In this document: positions 43,331 through 51,178 of the stretch, piece by piece
How positions within the stretch are numbered: position 1 is the stretch's first letter
How the letters are laid out: every line of letters begins with the position of its first letter
Source: Methylobacillus caricis
GTDB taxonomy: Bacteria; Pseudomonadota; Gammaproteobacteria; Burkholderiales; Methylophilaceae
DNA length: 64,000 nt
NCBI RefSeq assembly: GCF_020532705.1
Contig: NZ_JAJAVD010000001.1
Location: 1,426,001 to 1,490,000 of the forward strand
Reading direction: 5' to 3'
Notes under the pieces: generated by a model
Told to the model about the DNA's origin: nothing
The model's input: only the letters and a program-made list of their open reading frames with translations
Database searches by the model: none
Position numbers and translations under genes: made by a program

Positions 43331-44319
43331 TGGAGTCTCTGCAGCAGGACCTGGATATCATGCCCTGCAATTCCCTGGGTGATGAACACCAGGCGACTTT
43401 GTGGTGTCATGGACTGAGGCCATGCGCCTAACAGCTCAGGCTCATGCATGACGTGTTGAACAGCATGCAGCACCATAGGCTGCCGCTGGCCAGCGATATG
43501 AAACAGTCCCTTGAAGCGCAACAAACCAGGGCCGGCGAAACAGCGCAGCTCATTCTGCCATGCATCAAACACAGCCGGTGCAATGGGCATCTCCAGTTGC
43601 TCACTGATTGTAGTGATCATCTGCTGATGACCTTCAGGCATGAGCACTTGTGCCTGGGGCTGCAACCAGTTGGCAAATTTTCTTGCATCATCTGCCCTGT
43701 TGAATAGCCATTCCATGTCCGGTAAACCACCTTGCACCTCATGTAGGTACGCTAGCGGGTTCAAGTCACGCAACCTGTTCTCCACCGCATGTTGCATTGC
43801 CTCATCCACCATATCCGACTTGGCTAGCAATAACACGTCTGCTACTGCCACCTGTTTCACCGCTTGCGGATGCTGCTCAAGCGTTGCCAGGATATTCACG
43901 CTATCAACCGCCGTCGCAATAGTATCCAGATGGTAATAGGCCGATACATACGCATCGCTCATGATGGTATGCAATATGGGTGCTGGGTCTGCCAAGCCGC
44001 TGGTCTCGATGACAACACGCTTGAATTGGCGCTGGCCATGACGCGAAAAACGCCAGCTAATGTCTTTGAGGGTTTGCTTGAGATCGGTACGCAGGTTACA
44101 GCACAGGCAGCCATTGCTTAACTCCACCACCATGGTGCTATCAGGCTGATGTGCCACCAGCAGGTGATCCAGGCCCACTTGTCCGAACTCGTTGATAATG
44201 ACTAGCGTATCCGCCATCTCGGGCTGGCGCAGCCAACGGTTCAGCAAAGTGGTTTTGCCACTACCGAGAAAACCAGTGAGTAAAGAAATCGGGATGAAAT
44301 GTCGCTCAGGCTGCTGCAT
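43327..44319 (-). CDS. COG0523 metallochaperone GTPase (third of three)
   Basis: This third G3E GTPase (330 residues) is encoded convergently. The P-loop is TGFLGSGKTT (15-24). GCLCC has Cys71, Cys73 and Cys74, ETSGLADPAPI follows, and LLRFKGLFHIAGQ lies in the CobW domain. It resembles the second copy more than the first. The opposite orientation argues for separate control. Which metal each serves cannot be read from sequence, although the motif and context favour zinc. Nothing clear marks its promoter region (44320-44400). Confidence 0.88.
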   Translation of the reverse strand: MQQPERHFIPISLLTGFLGSGKTTLLNRWLRQPEMADTLVIINEFGQVGLDHLLVAHQPDSTMVVELSNGCLCCNLRTDLKQTLKDISWRFSRHGQRQFKRVVIETSGLADPAPILHTIMSDAYVSAYYHLDTIATAVDSVNILATLEQHPQAVKQVAVADVLLLAKSDMVDEAMQHAVENRLRDLNPLAYLHEVQGGLPDMEWLFNRADDARKFANWLQPQAQVLMPEGHQQMITTISEQLEMPIAPAVFDAWQNELRCFAGPGLLRFKGLFHIAGQRQPMVLHAVQHVMHEPELLGAWPQSMTPQSRLVFITQGIAGHDIQVLLQRLH

Positions 44320-44502
44320 ATCAGAACATCACGCCCATATAGCAGTTTTCTATAGCCAAATGCCTTGGCAGTCGGTAAATTCCTACTTGTAATTCAGTGT
44401 AGTCTGATATTACGGATTGCATGTGCGGCGTATATTTCTCATAGTTGCAGCAGGGATTCTGCCGTATTCTTCAAAGATAGAAACCAGAAAAAGGAAAAAA
44501 CC

Positions 44503-44679
44503 ATGCAAAGCATTATCGCCTTACTGATCCTCGTTGCAGATATTTATGCCATTATCAAGATTATCCAGAGCTCAGCAGATACGGTAAAGAAAATCCTCTG
44601 GATACTGGGTGTGTTGATATTTCCGGTCCTTGGCCTGATTGTATGGTATCTCGCGGGCCCTGGTAGCAAAACCAATTAA
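44503..44679 (+). CDS. Small membrane protein with PLDc_N-like domain
   Basis: This 58-residue protein has two hydrophobic helices, about 3-18 (SIIALLILVADIYAIIKII) and 31-50 (LWILGVLIFPVLGLIVWYLAG). The pattern matches the phospholipase D N-terminal (PLDc_N) family of small inner-membrane proteins. AAGGAAAA lies upstream of the ATG at 44503. The frame stays open further 5', but that part has no ribosome site. Function is unknown. Confidence 0.72.
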   Translation: MQSIIALLILVADIYAIIKIIQSSADTVKKILWILGVLIFPVLGLIVWYLAGPGSKTN

Positions 44680-44780
44680 ACTTAACAGCAATACGCCATC
44701 AGCCAGAAAACCGTCAACGCCGGCTGATGGCGCAACAAATTCACCATACCGCATTCTCAACCCCTTCCAGGACTCTCATC

Positions 44781-45077
44781 ATGCTTGTTACCTTCTCCAC
44801 TGCACGTTACAGCGACATTACCATGTTTGGTGATATTGCCGGCCAACTCCTGAAACTCATGGGACATAGCGGCACCATCCCCGGCGCCATTCTTGCAGCA
44901 GATGTACCGCAAGCCCTGGCCAACCTGCAACAAGGCCTGAGCACAGCGCCCACACCATCAAACAATGATGCCGATGAAAGCCAGGAGCCCAGCATCGGCC
45001 TGCCCAGCAGGGCATTGCCCTTGGTCAAATTGCTTGAGTCCGCAATCAGCAATCAAAGCGATGTCATGTGGAAATAA
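44781..45077 (+). CDS. DUF1840-family protein
   Basis: This 98-residue protein starts MLVTFSTARYSDITMFGDIA, the conserved opening of DUF1840. A variable linker (LSTAPTPSNNDADES) leads to a conserved end with RALPLVKLLESAISN and MWK. The family is found mainly in beta-proteobacteria and has no assigned function. It is predicted cytosolic. The start ATG 44781 has AGGA about nine bases upstream. It sits between a small membrane protein and a permease; no operon logic is evident. Confidence 0.85.
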   Translation: MLVTFSTARYSDITMFGDIAGQLLKLMGHSGTIPGAILAADVPQALANLQQGLSTAPTPSNNDADESQEPSIGLPSRALPLVKLLESAISNQSDVMWK

Positions 45078-45114
45078 ATAGCCCAGCAAAATCCCATATT
45101 TCTGATTACACTGC

Positions 45115-46179
45115 ATGCTCATGAACAGCTCAGACTTCCACCACAAATCATTCATTTTCCTGCTCATTGCAGTATCAGCCGCCCTAGTCATGATTCTGCT
45201 GCCGTTCTATGGCGCAGTATTCTGGGGTGCTATCCTGGCCATGTTGTTTGCACCGCTTTACCGCCGACTGCTGGGACTGACCAACAAGCGCAAGAACCTG
45301 GCTGCCTTCGGGACATTGATGACGTGTATCGTGATCGTAATTTTACCGGTGATCCTGATCGCAAGTTCGCTGGTACATGAAGGTGCCGCATTGTTCCAGA
45401 AGATCAAATCCGGCGAGATCAACCCTGCCATGTATTTCCAGCAGATCATTGAAGCGCTGCCTGTTCCTGTCACCAACATCCTGGCGCGATTTGGCCTGAC
45501 CGATATTTCATCATTCCAGGACAGGCTCAGCCAGTTCGCCATGCAGGCCAGCCAGTTGCTTGCCACCAAGGCATTGAGCATAGGCCAGAATACGCTGGAA
45601 TTTGTGATCGGCTTTGGTGTGATGCTGTACCTGATGTTTTTCCTGCTGAGGGACGGCGCCAGCCTCTCCATGAAAATCAAACAGGCAATCCCGTTAAGTG
45701 CAGAGCACAAACGCCACCTGTTCAACAAATTCACGACAGTCATCCGGGCCACGGTCAAAGGCAATATCCTGGTGGCCATCACCCAAGGCGCACTTGGCGG
45801 ACTGATTTTCTGGATACTCGATATCCAGGCCCCATTGCTCTGGGCCGTGATCATGGCGTTTCTATCCCTATTGCCCGCCGTGGGCGCCAGCCTGATCTGG
45901 GGGCCTGTCGCCATTTACTTCCTGGCTACAGGGGCAATATGGCAAGGGGTAACGCTGATTGCATTCGGCGTATTTGTCATCGGGCTTGTCGACAATATCC
46001 TGCGCCCTATCTTGGTCGGCAAGGACACCAAACTACCTGACTACGTGGTGCTAATCTCGACATTAGGGGGTATGGCAGTTTTTGGCTTGAATGGCTTTGT
46101 CATTGGCCCATTGATCGCCGCACTATTCATGACGTTGTGGGATATCTTCTCAAGCTCAAGACCCAACGAAAGAAGTTAA
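45115..46179 (+). CDS. AI-2E family permease (PerM/YdiK type)
   Basis: This inner-membrane protein has 354 residues and about seven or eight hydrophobic segments, among them FIFLLIAVSAALVMILLPFYGAVFW in part, LMTCIVIVILPVILIAS and FVIGFGVMLYLMFFLLRDG. The last of these is the family hallmark. The C-terminal half contains the conserved PLLWAVIMAFLSLLPAVGA. The family name comes from TqsA, but most members transport unknown solutes or ions. It ends five bases from the convergent ferredoxin gene, with no terminator between. An ATG at 45121 is also possible. Confidence 0.9.
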   Translation: MLMNSSDFHHKSFIFLLIAVSAALVMILLPFYGAVFWGAILAMLFAPLYRRLLGLTNKRKNLAAFGTLMTCIVIVILPVILIASSLVHEGAALFQKIKSGEINPAMYFQQIIEALPVPVTNILARFGLTDISSFQDRLSQFAMQASQLLATKALSIGQNTLEFVIGFGVMLYLMFFLLRDGASLSMKIKQAIPLSAEHKRHLFNKFTTVIRATVKGNILVAITQGALGGLIFWILDIQAPLLWAVIMAFLSLLPAVGASLIWGPVAIYFLATGAIWQGVTLIAFGVFVIGLVDNILRPILVGKDTKLPDYVVLISTLGGMAVFGLNGFVIGPLIAALFMTLWDIFSSSRPNERS

Positions 46180-46184
46180 CTCTC

Positions 46185-46613
46185 TTAGAATAAATCTAGA
46201 GAAAATTCACTGGCGGTCCGTTTTGCCTTGTCACGTGTAATACGGCGCTTTGTTTGTGCAGGAGACTTGTTCTGGCTGTCATGAGCAAGCTCTTGCTCTG
46301 TAAATAGATTCTGCTGCATTGGAAACAGCTCTTGCTGGTCGAGTTCAACCCTGAACTCATCCCTGAGCACGCAGTCCAGCATGACATCTGCAACCGGAAT
46401 ACAGCAACAAGGCAATATTTCATCGAAAGCCACAAAGGCCAAGGGTTGCTCCAGGTATTTCACATCCCCGTGCAGAATCTTAACCCTGCACATGCCGCAA
46501 TAGCCGCTTTTACACTGGTATTCAACGTCATGTCCGGTACGCTCCAGCCCATCCAGCAAGGTTTCATACTGGACTAGGCGGAAAGATGATTCGCGTGTGC
46601 TGACAACACTCAC
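46185..46613 (-). CDS. 2Fe-2S ferredoxin of the class Ia RNR operon (YfaE-like, with extra tail)
   Basis: This plant-type [2Fe-2S] ferredoxin has cluster ligands in CKSGYCGMC and a fourth Cys in [11 protein letters not shown]. coli YfaE, encoded after nrdB, maintains the diferric-tyrosyl cofactor of NrdB. Here too the gene overlaps nrdB by four bases. E. coli YfaE has 84 residues; this protein has 142. About 55 extra residues at the C-terminus are charged and low in complexity ([19 protein letters not shown]), ending in SEFSLDLF. That tail might bind NrdB or DNA, or be a remnant. Confidence 0.88.
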   Translation of the reverse strand: MSVVSTRESSFRLVQYETLLDGLERTGHDVEYQCKSGYCGMCRVKILHGDVKYLEQPLAFVAFDEILPCCCIPVADVMLDCVLRDEFRVELDQQELFPMQQNLFTEQELAHDSQNKSPAQTKRRITRDKAKRTASEFSLDLF

Positions 46614-47743
46614 AGTTCAAAGTCATTGAGATCGTCAGCCGAGACCTCCGAGTCGATCTGGCCAATCAGGTACGAACTCAACTCAACCTCCTGCGGTGCC
46701 ACCTGCACGGTATCAGATGCCAGCCAGGTATTGATCCATGGGATAGGGTTGCTCTTGGCGTTTTCAAATGCCGGGGGCAATCCAACAGCCGCCATACGGT
46801 TATTGGTGATGTGCTCGACGTATTGGCAGAGAATGTCTTTGTTCAACCCGATCATGGAGCCATCCTTGAACAGGTATTCTGCCCACTTTTTCTCCTGGTT
46901 GGCAGCGTCTCGGAACATCTCGAAGCACTCCTGCTGCAGCTCGGCGGCGATCTCCGCAAACTCGGGGTCATCCTGGCCGGAGCGCATGATATTGAGCATG
47001 TGTTGTGTACCTGTCAGGTGCAGGGCTTCGTCACGCGCGATCAGGCGAATGATCTTGGCATTGCCCTCCATCAGCTTGCGCTCGGCAAAGGCAAATGAAC
47101 AGGCAAAACTCACATAGAAACGGATGGCTTCCAGGATATTGACGTTCATCAGGCACAAATAAAGCTGCTTCTTGAGCTGGCGCAGATTGACTGGCTTGAG
47201 CTCGCCATTGATGATGTGGTCGCCCTCCCCCAGTTGCGAATAAAGCATGGTCTGGTGAATGAGGTCATCATAATAGCCAGAGATATCCATTGCCCGCGCC
47301 GTAATATTTTCATTACGCACAATGTCATCGAAAATCACGGAAGGATCATTGACGATGTTGCGGATGATATGGGTGTAGGAACGCGAGTGTATGGTCTCGG
47401 AAAACGCCCAGGTCTCGATCCAGGTTTCCAGCTCAGGCAGGGAAACCAACGGCAACAGTGCCACATTCGGACTGCGGCCCTGAATGGAATCCAGAAGCGT
47501 CTGGTATTTCAGGTTGCTGATGAAAATGTGCTTTTCATGCTCAGGCAGGTTCTGGTAATCCGAACGGTCCTGCGAAACATCCACCTCTTCAGGTCGCCAG
47601 AAGAAGGAAAGCTGCTTTTCAATCAGCTTTTCAAATACAGGGTATTTCTGCTGGTCATAACGCGCCACATTGACCGGCTGGCCAAAGAACATGGGTTCTT
47701 TTAATTGTTCGTTATCGTTCTTGGAAAAAATGCTATATGCCAT
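46610..47743 (-). CDS. nrdB: Ribonucleotide reductase class Ia subunit beta
   Basis: NrdB holds the diferric-tyrosyl radical cofactor that starts catalysis in NrdA. At 377 residues it matches E. coli (376). [19 protein letters not shown] contains the radical tyrosine (SRSYTH), and the iron ligands lie in EKHIF, FSETIHS and ARDEALH. The C-terminal peptide ending [14 protein letters not shown] fits the NrdA-binding tail. It is the second gene of nrdA-nrdB-ferredoxin, 115 bases after nrdA. Confidence 0.97.
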   Translation of the reverse strand: MAYSIFSKNDNEQLKEPMFFGQPVNVARYDQQKYPVFEKLIEKQLSFFWRPEEVDVSQDRSDYQNLPEHEKHIFISNLKYQTLLDSIQGRSPNVALLPLVSLPELETWIETWAFSETIHSRSYTHIIRNIVNDPSVIFDDIVRNENITARAMDISGYYDDLIHQTMLYSQLGEGDHIINGELKPVNLRQLKKQLYLCLMNVNILEAIRFYVSFACSFAFAERKLMEGNAKIIRLIARDEALHLTGTQHMLNIMRSGQDDPEFAEIAAELQQECFEMFRDAANQEKKWAEYLFKDGSMIGLNKDILCQYVEHITNNRMAAVGLPPAFENAKSNPIPWINTWLASDTVQVAPQEVELSSYLIGQIDSEVSADDLNDFEL

Positions 47744-47858
47744 GGCTTTTTTCTCTATCGTTCATTAAGTTCACTTCACAATTCCATTGCGGAACACATG
47801 GCAACCGTCACCAGCCGCTTCGGGCTGGTGACATGTATTGCGGGATGCTCCATGCCGC

Positions 47859-50141
47859 TTAGATCTTGCAGGCACCGCCAGCGCATGAGTCATCCTCAGC
47901 CTCGGCACCGGAACCATCGCTCGCCCCATCGCGGGTGTTATGGTAATAAAGTGTCTTGATGCCAAGCTTGTATACCTGCAACAGGTCTTTCAGCAGTTGT
48001 TTCATTGGCACGCGGCCGCCCTCAAACCGGGTCGGGTCATAATTGGTGTTGGCTGAAATTGACTGGTCAACAAACTTCTGCATGATGCCTACCAGCTTGA
48101 GATAACCATCGTTGTTAGGCATTTTCCACAACAGTTGATACTGGTCGCGCAGACGGTCGATTTCCGGCACTACCTGGCGCAAGATACCGTCCTTGGATTG
48201 CTTGACTGACACCAGTCCGCGTGGCGGCTCAATACCATTGGTGGCATTGGCGATCTGGCTGGATGTCTCTGATGGCATCAAGGCAGTCAATGTCGAGTTT
48301 CTCAAGCCATGCTCCTGGATATCCTTGCGCAGGCTTTCCCAATCCAGTTGCAGCGGCTCGCTGCATACTGCGTCCAGGTCCTTTTTGTAGGTATCGATAG
48401 GCAGGATACCCTTGGCGTATGTGGTTTCATTGAAAGCCTGGCATGGTCCAAATTCTCGGGACAACTGTACCGATGCTTTCAGGAGATAATACTGGATAGC
48501 CTCAAACGTGCGGTGCGTCAGCCCCAGTGCATCGTCACTGGTGTAATTGGTGCCATTCTTCGCCAGGTAATAGGCATAGTTGATCACGCCAACGCCTAGG
48601 GAACGGCGCTTATCGGTTGCATTCAGTGCCGCCTTGACCGGATAGTCCTGGTACTCAAGCAAGGCATCCAATGCGCGCACCACCAGGTCAGCCAGACCTT
48701 CCAGCTCATCCAATGACACCAGTGCACCCAGGTTGAATGCAGACAGGGTACAAAGTGCAATTTCCCCTTCTGTGTCATTGATGTCATTCAATGCCTTGGT
48801 TGGCAAGGCAATTTCCATGCACAGGTTGGACTGGCGCACAGGTGCGACAGCCGGGTCGAACGGGCTATGGGTATTGCAATGGTCCACGTTCTGGATGTAG
48901 ATACGGCCGGTGCCTGCACGCTCCTGCATCATCAAGGAGAACAGGTCAACGGCTGGCAGGCTGCGTTTGCGTATGCTGTCATCTGCCTCATATTGCGAAT
49001 ACAAACGCTCAAACTCGTCCTGGTCGGCAAAGAAAGCGTCATAAAGGCCGGGGACATCATGCGGCGAGAACAGGGTGATATTCTGCCCCTTGATCAGGCG
49101 CTGATACATCAGGCGGTTGATCTGCACGCCGTAGTCCAGGTGGCGCACGCGGTTTTCTTCCACGCCGCGGTTGTTCTTGAGCACCAGCAGCGACTCCACT
49201 TCCAGGTGCCAGATCGGGTAGAACAAGGTAGCCGCACCGCCGCGCACGCCTCCCTGCGAGCAGGACTTCACTGCGGACTGGAATAGTTTGTAGAACGGCA
49301 GGCAACCGGTATGCTGGGCTTCGCCGTTGCGGATTTCACTGCCCAGGGCACGGATACGGCCGGCATTCACGCCTATGCCTGCACGTTGCGATACGTATTT
49401 CACAATCGCGCTTGTGGTTGCATTGATGCTGTCGAGGCTGTCGTCGCACTCAATCAGCACGCAGGAGCTGAACTGTCTTGTGGGAGTGCGCACCCCGGAC
49501 ATGATAGGCGTCGGCAGGGAAATCTTGAAGGTTGAAACTGCATCATAGAAACGCTTGATATAGTCCAGACGTGCTTTGCCTGCATATTTGGCAAACAGGC
49601 ACATGGCTACCAGGATGTACAGAAACTGTGGACTCTCGTAGATTTTCTTGGACACCCGGTTTTGTACCAGGTACTTGCCCTCAAGCTGCTTGACCGCCGC
49701 GTAAGAGAAATTCATATCACGCCAGTGATCGATATAGCCATTGAGCTCGTCAAACTCCTCCTTGCTGTAGTCGTTCAGGAGATGTTGGTCATACTTGCCC
49801 ATCTCGGTCAGGCGCGTCACATGTTCAAACAGATGCGGCGGCTCGAACTTGCCGTATGCGATCTTGCGCAGGTGAAAAATGGAAAGCCGGGCTGCAAGAT
49901 ATTGATAATCAGGCGTTTCTTCTGAAATCAGGTCAGCAGCAGACTTGATGATGGTCTCATGGATGGCGTCAGTACGGATACCATCATAGAACTGGATATG
50001 GGAACGCAACTCAACCTGGGAAACCGACACATTATTCAGGCCCTGTGCTGCCCAATCAATCACGCGGTGAATCTTGTCGAGATTGATTGGCTCCAAGCGA
50101 CCATCACGCTTGGTGGCTTTCATGGATTCGTACTTTGTCAT
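47859..50141 (-). CDS. nrdA: Ribonucleotide reductase class Ia subunit alpha
   Basis: NrdA reduces NDPs to dNDPs under aerobic conditions. It has 760 residues (E. coli 761). An N-terminal ATP cone (KRDGRLEPINLDKIHRVI) senses dATP/ATP. The active site has NLCMEIALPTKAL, and the C-terminal redox cysteines are in DDSCAGGACKI. GGGAG lies eight bases before the ATG. The 5' leader of about 375 bases contains a cobalamin riboswitch, so the whole nrdA-nrdB-ferredoxin unit is predicted to be repressed when B12 is plentiful, presumably because a B12-dependent RNR elsewhere takes over. Confidence 0.97.
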   Translation of the reverse strand: MTKYESMKATKRDGRLEPINLDKIHRVIDWAAQGLNNVSVSQVELRSHIQFYDGIRTDAIHETIIKSAADLISEETPDYQYLAARLSIFHLRKIAYGKFEPPHLFEHVTRLTEMGKYDQHLLNDYSKEEFDELNGYIDHWRDMNFSYAAVKQLEGKYLVQNRVSKKIYESPQFLYILVAMCLFAKYAGKARLDYIKRFYDAVSTFKISLPTPIMSGVRTPTRQFSSCVLIECDDSLDSINATTSAIVKYVSQRAGIGVNAGRIRALGSEIRNGEAQHTGCLPFYKLFQSAVKSCSQGGVRGGAATLFYPIWHLEVESLLVLKNNRGVEENRVRHLDYGVQINRLMYQRLIKGQNITLFSPHDVPGLYDAFFADQDEFERLYSQYEADDSIRKRSLPAVDLFSLMMQERAGTGRIYIQNVDHCNTHSPFDPAVAPVRQSNLCMEIALPTKALNDINDTEGEIALCTLSAFNLGALVSLDELEGLADLVVRALDALLEYQDYPVKAALNATDKRRSLGVGVINYAYYLAKNGTNYTSDDALGLTHRTFEAIQYYLLKASVQLSREFGPCQAFNETTYAKGILPIDTYKKDLDAVCSEPLQLDWESLRKDIQEHGLRNSTLTALMPSETSSQIANATNGIEPPRGLVSVKQSKDGILRQVVPEIDRLRDQYQLLWKMPNNDGYLKLVGIMQKFVDQSISANTNYDPTRFEGGRVPMKQLLKDLLQVYKLGIKTLYYHNTRDGASDGSGAEAEDDSCAGGACKI

Positions 50142-50339
50142 TTATGGCTCCCAAGTTCAGGAAGCGGGGGGCTTCAGAAAACGGCGCATCGGGCCCAGGC
50201 AAAGCCCGGACCAGGCATCAACTGATGCACACAAGCGCCGGCTCAAAGGCCAGCATTGCAAACAACATGTTCAGAGAATATCTTAAACACGCTATGCATA
50301 TGCCGAGGACACCCCGCCTCAAACGTTATGAAAATTATC

Positions 50340-50512
50340 TACGGCAGGTCTCCTGGCTCCCGGGTCATTGCAGATTGTCGGCCTTCCCAAGCCAATCAAG
50401 ATAGACTCAGTGACCATCAGGGTTAGCAATCTACTCTCCGGTTACAGTTGCGGGGGCAGCTGCGGATTACAGGCCATCACCTTGCACCGCATTCCCTTAA
50501 TTACCGACTTTC
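50340..50512 (-). ncRNA. Cobalamin riboswitch in the nrdA leader
   Basis: On the minus strand the B12 box AGCCAGGAGACCTGCC (within 50342-50359) matches the consensus, preceded by GGTCACTG and the core TGCCCCCGCAACTGTAACC. The 5' part starts AAGGGAATGCGGTGCAAG. These are all the conserved blocks of the AdoCbl-II/cobalamin class in the right order, over about 170 bases. The nrdA start lies 200 bases downstream. I see no clean terminator with a T run, so control may be by blocking ribosome binding or by rho. The boundaries are approximate. Confidence 0.93.
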
Positions 50513-50724
50513 TGAATGAAAATCGCATACCGTAGTGGGATGAACTATACCCCAAGGAAATGGGGTTGTGTTAATTTAAAACCACTACATATTGATATTT
50601 CGCGGAATAATTTCTATAGATATCGGATTTATAAGCAGAAATTTTTTGACATTGAAACAAGCCGCCAGGAACCATCAAACACATTTCACTCTCCATCATG
50701 ACTGAGCATAAAATCAGGATCCAA

Positions 50725-51063
50725 ATGAGCACAGATATTCCGGAAACAACCAGCCCTGATCTCAGCCGCGTCGAGGTCGATATCATGCAAGGTGCAGTGG
50801 TGTTGGAGTTTGGTGCGGGCTGGTGTGGTTATTGCCAGGCAGCCCAGCCCATGATCAGGAAGGTGTTCGCTAATAATCCCAGCTTGCGCCATCTCAAGAT
50901 TGAAGACGGCAAAGGCAAGCGCCTGGGTCGCAGCTTCAGCGTCAAGCTCTGGCCGACATTGATTTTCATGCGGGATGGCGTAGAGGTCTCCAGAGTGGTG
51001 CGCCCTACGGATGAACTGACTATCAGGCAATCGCTGGCAAAAATACTGCCGCACATTGGATAA
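50725..51063 (+). CDS. Thioredoxin-fold protein
   Basis: This 112-residue thioredoxin-like protein has active site WCGYC (in GAGWCGYCQAAQP) and the cis-proline loop KLWPTLIF. The central Gly-Tyr dipeptide differs from thioredoxin's Gly-Pro, which usually changes the redox potential. There is no signal peptide, so it is cytosolic. I prefer ATG 50725, which has AGGA six bases upstream, over ATG 50698. It lies between the nrd operon and metE but on the opposite strand. As an RNR or MetE reductant it would fit, but that is inference. Confidence 0.85.
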   Translation: MSTDIPETTSPDLSRVEVDIMQGAVVLEFGAGWCGYCQAAQPMIRKVFANNPSLRHLKIEDGKGKRLGRSFSVKLWPTLIFMRDGVEVSRVVRPTDELTIRQSLAKILPHIG

Positions 51064-51178
51064 ATAATGAATAGTCAGGAAAATACCAGGGTTGCCTGTC
51101 CCTGGCCGGATTCACTTGATCAACAGTTAAATAGAATCGGCCACCAAGCAACTGCCAGCAACTTCATTCACTACCGAA

